IMG/VR virus record: IMGVR_UViG_3300007519_000090
Span: 1-22,044 of that record
DNA length: 22,044 nt
DNA from: a virus
Strand: one strand, 5' to 3'
Of the stretch, positions 1-6,672 are shown one piece after another. Position 1 is the first letter of the stretch. Each line of letters opens with the position of its first letter. Under the pieces are notes generated by a model, which saw nothing but the letters and a program-made list of their open reading frames with translations, searched no databases and had not been told where the DNA came from. Both the position numbers and the translations under genes were made by a program.

Positions 1-2
1 CT

Positions 3-149
3 GCGCTAGCAGTGTTGGTCGGACTCGACCTAGAACTGGTCGCCGACATGGATGGGCAATCCATCCACGAAGCGATCGGAGTCAGGGTGCACGACCTGAT
101 GGTAGCAGCAGGATTCCCAACAACAAACAACCAAGGAGACAACAAATGA
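3..149 (+). CDS. 3' end of an unidentified gene
   Basis: An open frame enters from the left edge and ends in TGA overlapping the ATG of the next gene (ATGA). The 48 visible residues end with HDLMVAAGFPTTNNQGDNK. I do not recognise the family from this tail. The tight overlap implies co-transcription and translational coupling with the PurZ-like gene, so the upstream protein could belong to the same nucleotide-metabolism or replication module. The ribosome-binding sequence of the next gene (CAAGGAGAC, 132-140) lies inside this coding end. The partial gene itself is well supported; its function is unknown. Confidence 0.6.
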   Translation, partial: ALAVLVGLDLELVADMDGQSIHEAIGVRVHDLMVAAGFPTTNNQGDNK

Positions 150-1258
150 CCATCCACGCGATAGTCGGCGGGCAATTCGGTAGCGAAGCCAAAGGACACG
201 TCGCCGCCGAGATCACCCAACACTACGTCGACAAAGGAATCAGCAACCTGCTGGTGCGGATCGGCGGCAGCAACGCAGGACACTCAGCGGTAGACGCCGA
301 CGGGCGCACATGGGCGCTGAGGCAGATCCCAGCAGCAGCCGTCATCGACCGCAACGCGCCGCTCATCCTAGCGCAAGGCAGTGAGATCGACGTGGATGTG
401 GTGATGGCAGAACTTGACGCACTCGACGCAGCCAATTACAACGCCAGCGCACGGCTCTACATCGACCCGTCAGCCACCATCGTCGAACAACGACACCACG
501 ACCTTGAAGCAGGTAGCGACCTGAGCAAAAGAACAGGATCAACCAACAAAGGGATCGGCGCGGCGCGTGCCGACAGGCTGATGCGCAAAGCGATGACAGC
601 ACGCGACTGCCAGCCGCTAGAGCGCTGGCTCACCAACACCGCCAAGATGATCAAACGTGAACACACCGAGAACGACGTGAACGTGATCATCGAAGGCACA
701 CAGGGTTACGGACTGGGGTTGCACACAGACAACTACCCGCAAACCACCAGCGGCGACTGCCGCACCGTCGATCTGCTCGCACAGATCGGTTACGCACCGT
801 TGAACCCTGACGCCAACCGCGAGGTGCACACGTGGCTGGTGTGTCGTACCTATCCGATCCGTGTTGCTGGCAACAGCGGTGCACTGCTCGATGAACTGGA
901 ATGGTCGCAACTCACCGAACAGAGCGGCGGCTATATCCAACCTGAACTGACAACAGTGACACGCAAAACACGCAGGATCGGCGGCTGGGATGCACGGCTG
1001 GTGCGTGCCGCGATCGAAGCCAACGGCGGCACAGGCAGACACCTGCACCCGTGTCTCATGTTCATCGACTATCTCGATCCGATCCTTGCTGGTGCACGAT
1101 ACATCGAGACACTGCACGCACGGAAAACGACAGATGCAGCGATCCGCATCGCCGAGATGACCGCCGACATAGGTCAGCCATTCGACCTGTTCGGCACGTC
1201 ACCATCGACAGCGATGTTCGACCACGCCGCACTCACATCGACAATAAGCAACTGGTAA
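146..1258 (+). CDS. purZ: PurZ-like 2-aminoadenylosuccinate synthase (PurA family)
   Basis: The 370-residue protein belongs to the adenylosuccinate synthetase family. The P-loop region GGQFGSEAKG (residues 8-17) matches the PurA motif G-x-W-G-D-E-G-K-G, but the catalytic Asp is Ser13. Other PurA-family blocks are present: GGSNAGHS (about 40-47), GSTNKGIGAA (about 131-140), EGTQGYGLGLHTDNYPQTTS (about 183-202) and TRKTRRIGGWD (about 272-282). In characterised phage PurZ enzymes the lost Asp accompanies use of dGMP rather than IMP. They condense dGMP with aspartate to 2-aminodeoxyadenylosuccinate, which host PurB converts toward dZMP. The start is fixed by AAGGAG and the ATGA overlap with the preceding gene. 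The protein is shorter than bacterial PurA (about 430), like phage and archaeal forms. The family is certain; the Z-specific activity is inferred from the Ser. The alternative is a phage PurA acting on IMP. Confidence 0.88.
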   Translation: MTIHAIVGGQFGSEAKGHVAAEITQHYVDKGISNLLVRIGGSNAGHSAVDADGRTWALRQIPAAAVIDRNAPLILAQGSEIDVDVVMAELDALDAANYNASARLYIDPSATIVEQRHHDLEAGSDLSKRTGSTNKGIGAARADRLMRKAMTARDCQPLERWLTNTAKMIKREHTENDVNVIIEGTQGYGLGLHTDNYPQTTSGDCRTVDLLAQIGYAPLNPDANREVHTWLVCRTYPIRVAGNSGALLDELEWSQLTEQSGGYIQPELTTVTRKTRRIGGWDARLVRAAIEANGGTGRHLHPCLMFIDYLDPILAGARYIETLHARKTTDAAIRIAEMTADIGQPFDLFGTSPSTAMFDHAALTSTISNW

Positions 1259-1270
1259 AGGAGAAATACC

Positions 1271-1606
1271 ATGATAGGCACAAGGGCAAAAAACAAACTG
1301 CGCGGTTGGTGGCTCGACAGCGCCACCAACGAGATCGACGGGATGATGGACAAACTCGCCGAGTACGGCACAGGTGACCTGCACGAAATCGGCAGGCAGA
1401 TGTTGAAGATAAAAGGCGCGTATGACAGTGAGACAACCGACCAGCAGTGTTACGAGATCGGTATCACGTTCTACGCACTGGGCAAAATCCAGCGGATCAT
1501 CACAGCCGCAGAACAAGACAAACTCGCATCGACCGACACATGGCATGATCTCGCGATCTACGCCAAGATGGTGCTCGCAGGTCGTGCAGAAGTGATGCCA
1601 AAATGA
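1271..1606 (+). CDS. Small helical protein, possibly Nmad1/MazG-like
   Basis: A 111-residue protein starts 12 nt after the purZ stop behind a strong AAAGGAG. Its C-terminal half reads QQCYEIGITFYALGKIQRI, then a short linker and DTWHDLAIYAKM. This layout (a helix with Glu and Lys/Arg, then an Asp-rich helix ending in a Tyr) resembles the all-alpha nucleotide pyrophosphohydrolase-like and Nmad1 (DUF1599) proteins and recurs in small actinophage proteins of unknown function. A clear ExxE...ExxD MazG metal motif is not visible, so the call is tentative. Next to purZ, a MazZ-type dGTP-to-dGMP pyrophosphohydrolase would supply the PurZ substrate, but that is inference from position. It overlaps the next gene by ATGA. 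Confidence 0.45.
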   Translation: MIGTRAKNKLRGWWLDSATNEIDGMMDKLAEYGTGDLHEIGRQMLKIKGAYDSETTDQQCYEIGITFYALGKIQRIITAAEQDKLASTDTWHDLAIYAKMVLAGRAEVMPK

Positions 1607-1809
1607 ACAACGGCATCGACGCAGTGAACTACTGCTACGGCAAGACACTATACATCAACCAACTGGTGTTGTGCCAACGACGTGCAAACCTGAACGGCAC
1701 AACAGAACTGGTGCTGTGGATGGACAAACCGAATGGCAGGATCATCGAAGAGACAACACTGACACCCGACACTGACAGCACACTACCGAGGAACACGACA
1801 TGGCGATGA
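1603..1809 (+). CDS. Small hypothetical protein
   Basis: A 68-residue protein starts at the ATG overlapping the previous stop and ends inside the next gene (10-nt overlap), so it is a coupled member of the purZ operon. It has a beta-type pattern (LVLWMDKPNGRIIEETTLTP) and two cysteines. No membrane segment or known motif is visible. The role is unknown. Confidence 0.6.
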   Translation: MNNGIDAVNYCYGKTLYINQLVLCQRRANLNGTTELVLWMDKPNGRIIEETTLTPDTDSTLPRNTTWR

Positions 1810-2657
1810 TATATTTTGCACACCCGATCGACCACAGCAACAGCGTGCACAACGCGGTCGCCGACAGGATCAGGCACGCGCTCACCGAGCAGACCGACGT
1901 CGCGATCTTCGAACCGTCACGTGCGTGGATCGTCACGAAACCGTATAGTCCTGCGATTCAAGCAGTCAATGAACAAGCGCTGCACGCAGCCGACACCGTC
2001 ATCGCCTACATGCCCAGCGATGTGCACACACGCGGTGTGCCACTGGAAATCGGGATCGCACTAGGGCGCGGTATCCCGATCGTGCTGATCGTAGATCACG
2101 AATTTGGCAAACACTCAGCGGTCGAAGCGAACCTGATGGATCGCACTGACGTCGATGCGTTCAGTGTCGACTTCTGCAAAGTGGCGGCGTGGCGTGCCGC
2201 TTCGCTGGCACGGCTGCAAGACACAGACCAACGTGCAGTGGCTAAATACACAGGCGACACTAACCAACTGCAACAAGCACACGACGGCGACGCAGGTTAT
2301 GACCTAGCCTACAACGGTACAGAGCCGATGCAGATCGCAGCAGGTGCACGGGTCGCGATACCGACAGGTGTCAGCGTCGAGATGCCCGCAGGTTATTTCT
2401 CGCTGATCGTTGGCAGATCATCGTCATTCAGCAGACGCGACCTGCTAGTGCCGCTGTCGGTGATCGACGCAGGTTTCCGAGGTGAACTGTTCGCAGTGTG
2501 CTGGAACTACGGCACACAGACACAAGAAATCCAACCACGTGAACGGATCGCACAAGTGCTACCGATGCGACTGGAAGCAGCCAACATCCGTTGGATCAAC
2601 GCACCACTGACCGACAGCGCACGTGGCACTGACGGATTCGGATCGAGCGGTCGCTAA
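1800..2657 (+). CDS. Deoxyribosyltransferase-like domain fused to dUTPase
   Basis: This 285-residue protein has two domains. Residues 1 to about 130 resemble the nucleoside 2-deoxyribosyltransferase/DNPH1 fold: MIYFAHPID at the start, an Asp near 65 in AADTVIAY, and VPLEIGIALGRGIPIVLI with a candidate nucleophile Glu83. Residues about 150-285 are a trimeric-type dUTPase with all five motifs: DAGYDL (164-169), GRSSS (205-209), VIDAGFRGEL (221-230, catalytic Asp about 223), RIAQVLP (249-255) and GTDGFGSSG (276-284). The dUTPase part converts dUTP to dUMP and PPi. The N-terminal part may cleave or exchange the base of a deoxynucleotide. The Shine-Dalgarno is GAGG about 9 nt before ATG. It is the last gene before the terminator-like hairpins and lies in the purZ operon. 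The dUTPase is firm; the N-terminal activity is by fold resemblance. Confidence 0.85.
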   Translation: MAMIYFAHPIDHSNSVHNAVADRIRHALTEQTDVAIFEPSRAWIVTKPYSPAIQAVNEQALHAADTVIAYMPSDVHTRGVPLEIGIALGRGIPIVLIVDHEFGKHSAVEANLMDRTDVDAFSVDFCKVAAWRAASLARLQDTDQRAVAKYTGDTNQLQQAHDGDAGYDLAYNGTEPMQIAAGARVAIPTGVSVEMPAGYFSLIVGRSSSFSRRDLLVPLSVIDAGFRGELFAVCWNYGTQTQEIQPRERIAQVLPMRLEAANIRWINAPLTDSARGTDGFGSSGR

Positions 2658-2663
2658 GATGTC

Positions 2664-2736
2664 GCGCTCTCGGCAGTGTCCGCTGATCGAGCGCGGTACG
2701 ACGGGCGCGGTGCTATCCCCTAGTTGCCGCGCCCGT
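2664..2736 (+). terminator. Tandem hairpins, probable terminator
   Basis: Two consecutive inverted repeats follow the dUTPase stop. The first is GCGCTC (2664-2669) with GAGCGC (2689-2694). The second is stronger: ACGGGCGCGG (2701-2710) pairs perfectly with CCGCGCCCGT (2727-2736), and an inner CTA/TAG pair shortens the loop. There is no T-run after it, as is common for actinobacterial terminators. It separates the purZ operon from the exonuclease operon. Confidence 0.55.
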
Positions 2737-2765
2737 TCGATTTCCACAACCCCGTTACACCTAAC

Positions 2766-2774
2766 TGATAAGGT
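2766..2774 (+). promoter_or_regulatory. Possible extended -10 (TGA-TAAGGT)
   Basis: TAAGGT at 2769-2774 is preceded by TGA and lies 6 nt before the ATG at 2781. After a terminator-like structure a promoter is expected here. No -35 is obvious. The AAGG inside the box could instead act as a Shine-Dalgarno, so the two readings compete. Confidence 0.3.
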
Positions 2775-2780
2775 AACAAC

Positions 2781-4229
2781 ATGACATCACCAAAACTGGC
2801 AACAACCACCAACAACGGCAGAATGTACACACACCCGACCACAGGCAAACAATACCCGTCGGTCACCACCGTGCTGAACGTCGTCGGCAAAGGCGACGCA
2901 CTCAAACACTGGGCAGCGAAAATCGTCGCCACCTACGCAGTCGAACAAAAAGACACATGGCTACAACTCGACAATGAAGCAGCGATCGACCTGCTTAAAC
3001 GTGAACCGATGCGGTCACTCGACCGTGCATCGAACCGAGGTACAGACGTGCACGCCATCGCCGAAAGTTACTCACGCACAGGCACACTACCAGTGTGGGC
3101 TGACGCACTCGGCGGCTACATCGAAGCGTTACAGTCGTTCTTCACAGAACACCAGCCGCAACCAATGATGATCGAACAGACAGTGTTCAACGACGAGATC
3201 GGCTATGCAGGTTCATTCGACATGGTGTGCCGACTGCCCGCATTCGGTGACGCGTTGGTGATCCTAGACTACAAAACCAGCAAAGCGATCTACCCTGAAG
3301 TAGGTGCGCAACTCGCTGCATACGCACACGCGACCGAATGCATTGATGACACAGGGAGAGACACACCGATGCCCAAGATCGATCGCGGTGTCGCCGTCAG
3401 GTTCGCAGCCGACGGCATCTATGAAGTGATCGAGTGTGACATCGTCAAAGGCTGGGAGTATTTTAAACAGGTGCGCGGTCTGCACCGACTGGTCGCAAAA
3501 GAACTGATCATCGGCAAAGTGCTGACACCGCAAATCGACCCGACCGAATCGGCGACAAAAAAAACCGCACTACGTGAACGGCTCGCACACATCAAAACGA
3601 CATCACCAGCCGCAGTGACCGCACTGCTGGCAGCGTGGTCACCAGCGATGCCGACGTTGAAATCCGACCACCAACACACCACACATCAACTGGCAGAAAT
3701 CGAGAAACTACTGAACAGGATCGAGGGCGACCACAGCGTGTCGTTCCCACAACTGACAGTGAAACGACCACCAGCACGCAAAACCAAAACACCCGTCGAA
3801 GTGGCGAAACTGCCATCCGAGACGCTGCTGGTCGATGCGGTCACCGTAGACGCGCTACGCGAACGGCTCAAAAACACCGACGTGAAGACACAAGAAACAG
3901 CACGCGCTATCGCGAGACAAGCGGCGGCAGTGCAACGTTCGATCTCACTCAGCGGCAAACCATCACTGCGCCGTCTGCTGTTGATCGAGTTCATGATCGA
4001 AGCGATAGAAGAATCAGAAGGCACAGACCAACTGATCGACGTCATCATCCAACACTGCAGGCTCGACCAACCGAACACCACCATCGGCGCGATCCTAGGC
4101 AATTTAGATCTCGATCAGATCACCAAGATGTCCACAGCGTTAACACATTTCCGTGAAGGCGCTGCGGCAGTTACATACAACGGCAACACAAACACATACA
4201 CCTACAACACGAAAGAAGCAACAACATGA
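2781..4229 (+). CDS. Cas4/RecB-like PD-(D/E)XK exonuclease with long C-terminal extension
   Basis: This 482-residue protein carries the RecB/Cas4-type nuclease signature: NRGTDVH with His about 91, a Glu in MMIEQTVF (about 132), GYAGSFDMV with Asp about 147, LDYKTSK with Asp about 163 and Lys about 165, and QLAAYA (about 177-182). The family degrades or processes DNA ends during recombination and replication. It lacks the four Cys of iron-sulfur Cas4 enzymes. The nuclease domain ends near 270. Residues about 280-482 form a charged, helical extension with no domain I recognise. It opens the operon after the hairpins and overlaps the SSB-like gene by ATGA, which suggests joint work on single-stranded ends. 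An AAAAAAAA run at 3557-3564 lies in frame. Confidence 0.8.
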   Translation: MTSPKLATTTNNGRMYTHPTTGKQYPSVTTVLNVVGKGDALKHWAAKIVATYAVEQKDTWLQLDNEAAIDLLKREPMRSLDRASNRGTDVHAIAESYSRTGTLPVWADALGGYIEALQSFFTEHQPQPMMIEQTVFNDEIGYAGSFDMVCRLPAFGDALVILDYKTSKAIYPEVGAQLAAYAHATECIDDTGRDTPMPKIDRGVAVRFAADGIYEVIECDIVKGWEYFKQVRGLHRLVAKELIIGKVLTPQIDPTESATKKTALRERLAHIKTTSPAAVTALLAAWSPAMPTLKSDHQHTTHQLAEIEKLLNRIEGDHSVSFPQLTVKRPPARKTKTPVEVAKLPSETLLVDAVTVDALRERLKNTDVKTQETARAIARQAAAVQRSISLSGKPSLRRLLLIEFMIEAIEESEGTDQLIDVIIQHCRLDQPNTTIGAILGNLDLDQITKMSTALTHFREGAAAVTYNGNTNTYTYNTKEATT

Positions 4230-4576
4230 GCATCAACTGGGAAGAATACGCGAAACCAGCAGGCGACTACGTAAGATGGAAGCCTGAAAACGAAGGTGAC
4301 ACCATCAAAGGTGTGATCACCAGTGTCCGTGTGGCGACAATGCCCGACGGCAACAAATACCCATCGCTCACGGTGGACAGGAACGGCGAGCCAGTCGAGG
4401 TTTTGGTTTCGCAGTCGATCCTGTTGCGTTTAATGGCAGAGAAGAAGCCGAACGTCGGCGACACCATCGAGATCACACACACGAAAGTGGAGAAACTCGC
4501 AGGCAACAAAACGCTGAAGCATTTTGAAGTGGTGGTCACACGAGGCGCACCGCTAGCCGAATCAGACATCTTTTAA
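4226..4576 (+). CDS. SSB-like OB-fold protein
   Basis: A 116-residue protein. The pattern WKPENEGDTIKGVITSVR, GNKYPSLTVD, EPVEVLVSQS, VGDTIEITHTKVEK, KHFEVVVTR reads as a five-strand OB-type barrel, and the C-terminus ends with the acidic-aromatic tip AESDIF, like single-stranded DNA-binding proteins. It overlaps the exonuclease gene by ATGA and precedes the whiB gene by 3 nt. The likely role is coating or delivering single-stranded DNA during replication or recombination. I infer this from fold pattern, tip and context; no exact family is recognised. Confidence 0.55.
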   Translation: MSINWEEYAKPAGDYVRWKPENEGDTIKGVITSVRVATMPDGNKYPSLTVDRNGEPVEVLVSQSILLRLMAEKKPNVGDTIEITHTKVEKLAGNKTLKHFEVVVTRGAPLAESDIF

Positions 4577-4579
4577 CCG

Positions 4580-5008
4580 ATGTCCGATTTCCCATCACTG
4601 GTCGATTCGACCGATGGTTGGATGTACGATGCCGAATGTCGCGGCACTGGATTCCTTGACTTTTTCCCTGACACGATGAGTCAAGCCAGTGCCGCGCGTG
4701 CGGTCGCCATGTGCAACCGCTGTCCAGTACAAACCGAATGTGCGCAGTATGCGATCATCAATAGCATCGAATACGGTATCTACGGCGGTCTGTCGCCACG
4801 TGCACGACGTGAGATCGCATCATCGACAACCGACCGTGAAAGGACACACGAAACGGAAACATACAACTGGTACACGCACTACAAGAACGCAGGGAGGACA
4901 GACCCAGTGCAAGCGACATCGAAACAACTGGGGATCTCAACTGCGACCGTCTACCACCACGTGCGCATCATCAAATTCGCCACACTACTGCAAAAGAGAC
5001 AGAAATGA
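4580..5008 (+). CDS. WhiB-family iron-sulfur regulator with C-terminal HTH-like tail
   Basis: The 142-residue protein has the WhiB cysteine pattern C20-x24-C45-x2-C48-x5-C54, which binds a [4Fe-4S] cluster, followed by the GIYGG turn (66-70) and an Arg-rich LSPRARRE. WhiB proteins bind the principal sigma factor region 4 and alter promoter choice; phage copies can dominate the host homologue. Unlike the usual short WhiB, the C-terminal part (about 85-142) contains TSKQLGISTATVYHHVRI, which looks like a helix-turn-helix of the kind seen in recombinase or sigma-like tails. It is found essentially only in actinobacteria and their phages, so it anchors the host inference. The start is 3 nt after the preceding stop without a clear Shine-Dalgarno, so translation is probably coupled. 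Confidence 0.88.
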   Translation: MSDFPSLVDSTDGWMYDAECRGTGFLDFFPDTMSQASAARAVAMCNRCPVQTECAQYAIINSIEYGIYGGLSPRARREIASSTTDRERTHETETYNWYTHYKNAGRTDPVQATSKQLGISTATVYHHVRIIKFATLLQKRQK

Positions 5009-5196
5009 ACAAAAGAAAACGTGACTGGACAGCACGACCGACCACCGTCGAAGAGATGCTCGACGCCATCCAAAAAATCCACCGCTGGGAGACAGAACAC
5101 GGACAGCCGATAGACGAGTTCGACCACCCAGTGCTGTCATTCGCGTTGTTCTACGACATCGGTGCACGGATACTCGAACTGGAGAACCGACGATGA
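5005..5196 (+). CDS. Small hypothetical protein
   Basis: A 63-residue, mostly helical and charged protein with TTVEEMLDAIQKIHRWE near the N-terminus and FYDIGARILELENRR at the end. It overlaps the whiB gene upstream and the next small gene downstream by ATGA, so it is a coupled operon member. No membrane segment or metal motif is seen. Function unknown. Confidence 0.6.
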   Translation: MNKRKRDWTARPTTVEEMLDAIQKIHRWETEHGQPIDEFDHPVLSFALFYDIGARILELENRR

Positions 5197-5333
5197 CACT
5201 GACCATCCACGACCTGCGGCTACTGAGCGAGATGCTGCGACGTGTCTACTCGAAAGCACACGAAGACGCGATCACCACACTGCTCACCAAAATCGAAACA
5301 GAAATCAAAACAAGAGAAAAGAGAACGGCATGA
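5193..5333 (+). CDS. 46-residue hypothetical protein
   Basis: A very small gene starts at the ATGA overlap and ends at another ATGA overlap. The protein MTLTIHDLRLLSEMLRRVYS plus a Lys/Glu-rich tail is predicted to be helical. The chain of perfect stop-start overlaps on both sides supports it as real. Function unknown. Confidence 0.5.
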   Translation: MTLTIHDLRLLSEMLRRVYSKAHEDAITTLLTKIETEIKTREKRTA

Positions 5334-5749
5334 GCGAACCAGTAGATATTGTTGCGGCTGGGCGCGAAGCCGTAGAGCGCATCGTCTGTTACGACGCTCT
5401 CTCAATGGACATTAACGGTCGCCGCGATTCTGACATCGTGAGCGAGTTGTGCGACAAAGTGGAACGGCTACAGGCGCGTGAGGCGAAGATTCTCAAACTC
5501 CACACACCGTTTCCGATATACGAAGAATGCGGTCATGATGGCGATTGCCCGACCGAACCCATTGAGATTGACGGCGAGTTCTTCACTTGCGAGGAAGGCT
5601 TCATGTACTTCGTTTGCTTTGAGTGCTGTGTTGTCAACGATTATCAGCATGAAGATTGCGCTGGCGGACATGACCACGGCAAAGACATTCCGATATGCGC
5701 AACTGTTGCACTTTTAACAACACTTCAAACAGGAGACAGCAATGACTGA
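5330..5749 (+). CDS. Cys-rich, probably zinc-binding hypothetical protein
   Basis: A 139-residue protein starts at the ATGA overlap; an upstream in-frame extension is less likely because it would run through the previous gene. The C-terminal half holds clustered Cys and His: CGHDGDC, FTCEEG, VCFECC and DCAGGHDHGKDIPIC. This suggests one or two zinc sites. The N-terminus (EPVDIVAAGREAVERIV...CDKVERL) resembles that of the next gene. Base use differs from the neighbours: many TTT, TTC, GAT and GCG codons against the A/C-rich style around it, which hints at recent acquisition. Function unknown. Confidence 0.6.
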   Translation: MSEPVDIVAAGREAVERIVCYDALSMDINGRRDSDIVSELCDKVERLQAREAKILKLHTPFPIYEECGHDGDCPTEPIEIDGEFFTCEEGFMYFVCFECCVVNDYQHEDCAGGHDHGKDIPICATVALLTTLQTGDSND

Positions 5750-6203
5750 AAAGTTTCGTGACCGTCAAGGTTCGCAAAGCATGAGAGGCTGCAGATTGCC
5801 CGAACCAGTGGACACTATCGCCAATGCGATTTCCCGTGTCCGTTCACGGGAATGGCTGTCGGGTGGCTATAGCGGTGATGCCAACATTCTTGCCGACGAA
5901 GTGGAACGGCTGCGGTTGGTCGCCGCCGATGAATCGTGTGAACCAAAGTTCCATTGCTTTGACGACTGTTTTATTAACGACGATCATCCGCTCGCATGGG
6001 AATCTCAATACTGCCAAGTGTGCATGACAATGTGCCACGCTGGCAACAACGAAACAATGACCGCATGGTTCGAGACAAACATGGGCGCGGTTTGCATGCT
6101 GTGCTTCTACGATGCGTTTATGGCGAAGTCGGACAAGTTCTTTGACACCCTTAGCCTGACCGCTGGCGTGGAATCGAAACAGTCGGAATGGGTCAAGCGA
6201 TGA
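5742..6203 (+). CDS. Second Cys-rich hypothetical protein, possible paralogue
   Basis: A 153-residue protein starts behind AGGAGACAGCA, with an 8-nt overlap of the preceding gene. It has three Cys clusters: CEPKFHCFDDC, CQVCMTMCH and CMLC. The early segment PVDTIANAISRV...ILADEVERLR parallels the preceding protein, and the DNA around GAAGTGGAACGGCT is shared with the AAGTGGAACGGCT of that gene. I read the two as diverged duplicates or a two-gene acquired cassette. The protein probably binds zinc; its role is unknown. Confidence 0.6.
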   Translation: MTEKFRDRQGSQSMRGCRLPEPVDTIANAISRVRSREWLSGGYSGDANILADEVERLRLVAADESCEPKFHCFDDCFINDDHPLAWESQYCQVCMTMCHAGNNETMTAWFETNMGAVCMLCFYDAFMAKSDKFFDTLSLTAGVESKQSEWVKR

Positions 6204-6328
6204 CCGACGTTGCGACACTGCTGCTGGCGTTCATCATCGGCGCATCACTATGGGAGATCAGCCCACTGCTGGCGGCTATCGTTGTGCTCGGCTGGCTCTA
6301 CACACAAAGGGATCGCCGTGCGTGGTAG
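6200..6328 (+). CDS. Small single-pass membrane protein
   Basis: A 42-residue protein starts at the ATGA overlap. Its hydrophobic stretch (TLLLAFIIGASLWEISPLLA and on through IVVLGW) spans one long or two short membrane segments, ending in a basic tail (YTQRDRRAW). It lies between the Cys-rich pair and the resolvase-like gene. Function unknown. Confidence 0.5.
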   Translation: MTDVATLLLAFIIGASLWEISPLLAAIVVLGWLYTQRDRRAW

Positions 6329-6331
6329 ACT
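6323..6331 (+). promoter_or_regulatory. Possible extended -10 (TGG-TAGACT), leaderless spacing
   Basis: TAGACT (6326-6331) is preceded by TGG and is followed after 5 nt by ATG 6337. Transcription would start at or next to the ATG. A clear -35 is absent. Confidence 0.35.
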
Positions 6332-6336
6332 GCCGT

Positions 6337-6663
6337 ATGGCGAACCGCAACAAAGCGAAAGGCGACCGCGCCGAACGGGAACTCGCCACACTGCTCACCG
6401 ACCTGCTGCGCACACCGATCAGGCGTTACCTTGGTGCGGGCAGGATCGACGACATCGGCGACCTAGACGGGATGCCCAACTGCGCCATCCAAGTCAAACA
6501 CTGGCGCGACATCACCGCTGCGATCACCACTGGAATCACCCAACTGGCGCAGCAACAGAGAAACGCGAACAAACCGAACGGCGTGCTCATGATCAAACAC
6601 GCCAAACACGGATGGCTAGCGGTGACAACGCTAGAACAATGGACTAAAACACAACAACAATAA
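6337..6663 (+). CDS. PD-(D/E)XK nuclease, Holliday-junction-resolvase-like
   Basis: A 108-residue protein opening MANRNKAKGDRAERELATLL, then GAGRIDDIGDLDGMP and CAIQVKHW. Glu in the first helix, Asp in DIGDLDG and Q-x-K in IQVK form the PD-(D/E)XK arrangement of Hjc-like resolvases and related phage nucleases. The likely role is cutting branched replication or recombination intermediates. Two starts are possible. ATG 6337 lies 5 nt after a -10-like box and has no good Shine-Dalgarno. GTG 6322 follows AAGGGA at a usable distance and would add five residues. I prefer ATG because the conserved block begins there. The primase-helicase follows after 9 nt. Confidence 0.7.
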   Translation: MANRNKAKGDRAERELATLLTDLLRTPIRRYLGAGRIDDIGDLDGMPNCAIQVKHWRDITAAITTGITQLAQQQRNANKPNGVLMIKHAKHGWLAVTTLEQWTKTQQQ

Positions 6664-6672
6664 GGACACCAC

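Noticed and set aside
617-1117. 166-residue open frame on the minus strand opposite purZ
   Set aside because: It is antisense to a clear enzyme gene, has Cys/Val-rich low-information sequence, and the whole window is + strand coding.
3557-3564. Run of eight A, possible slippery site in the nuclease gene
   Set aside because: The zero frame continues through a long protein with conserved nuclease order before it; no functional overlapping frame was recognised. May only be a sequencing-sensitive homopolymer.
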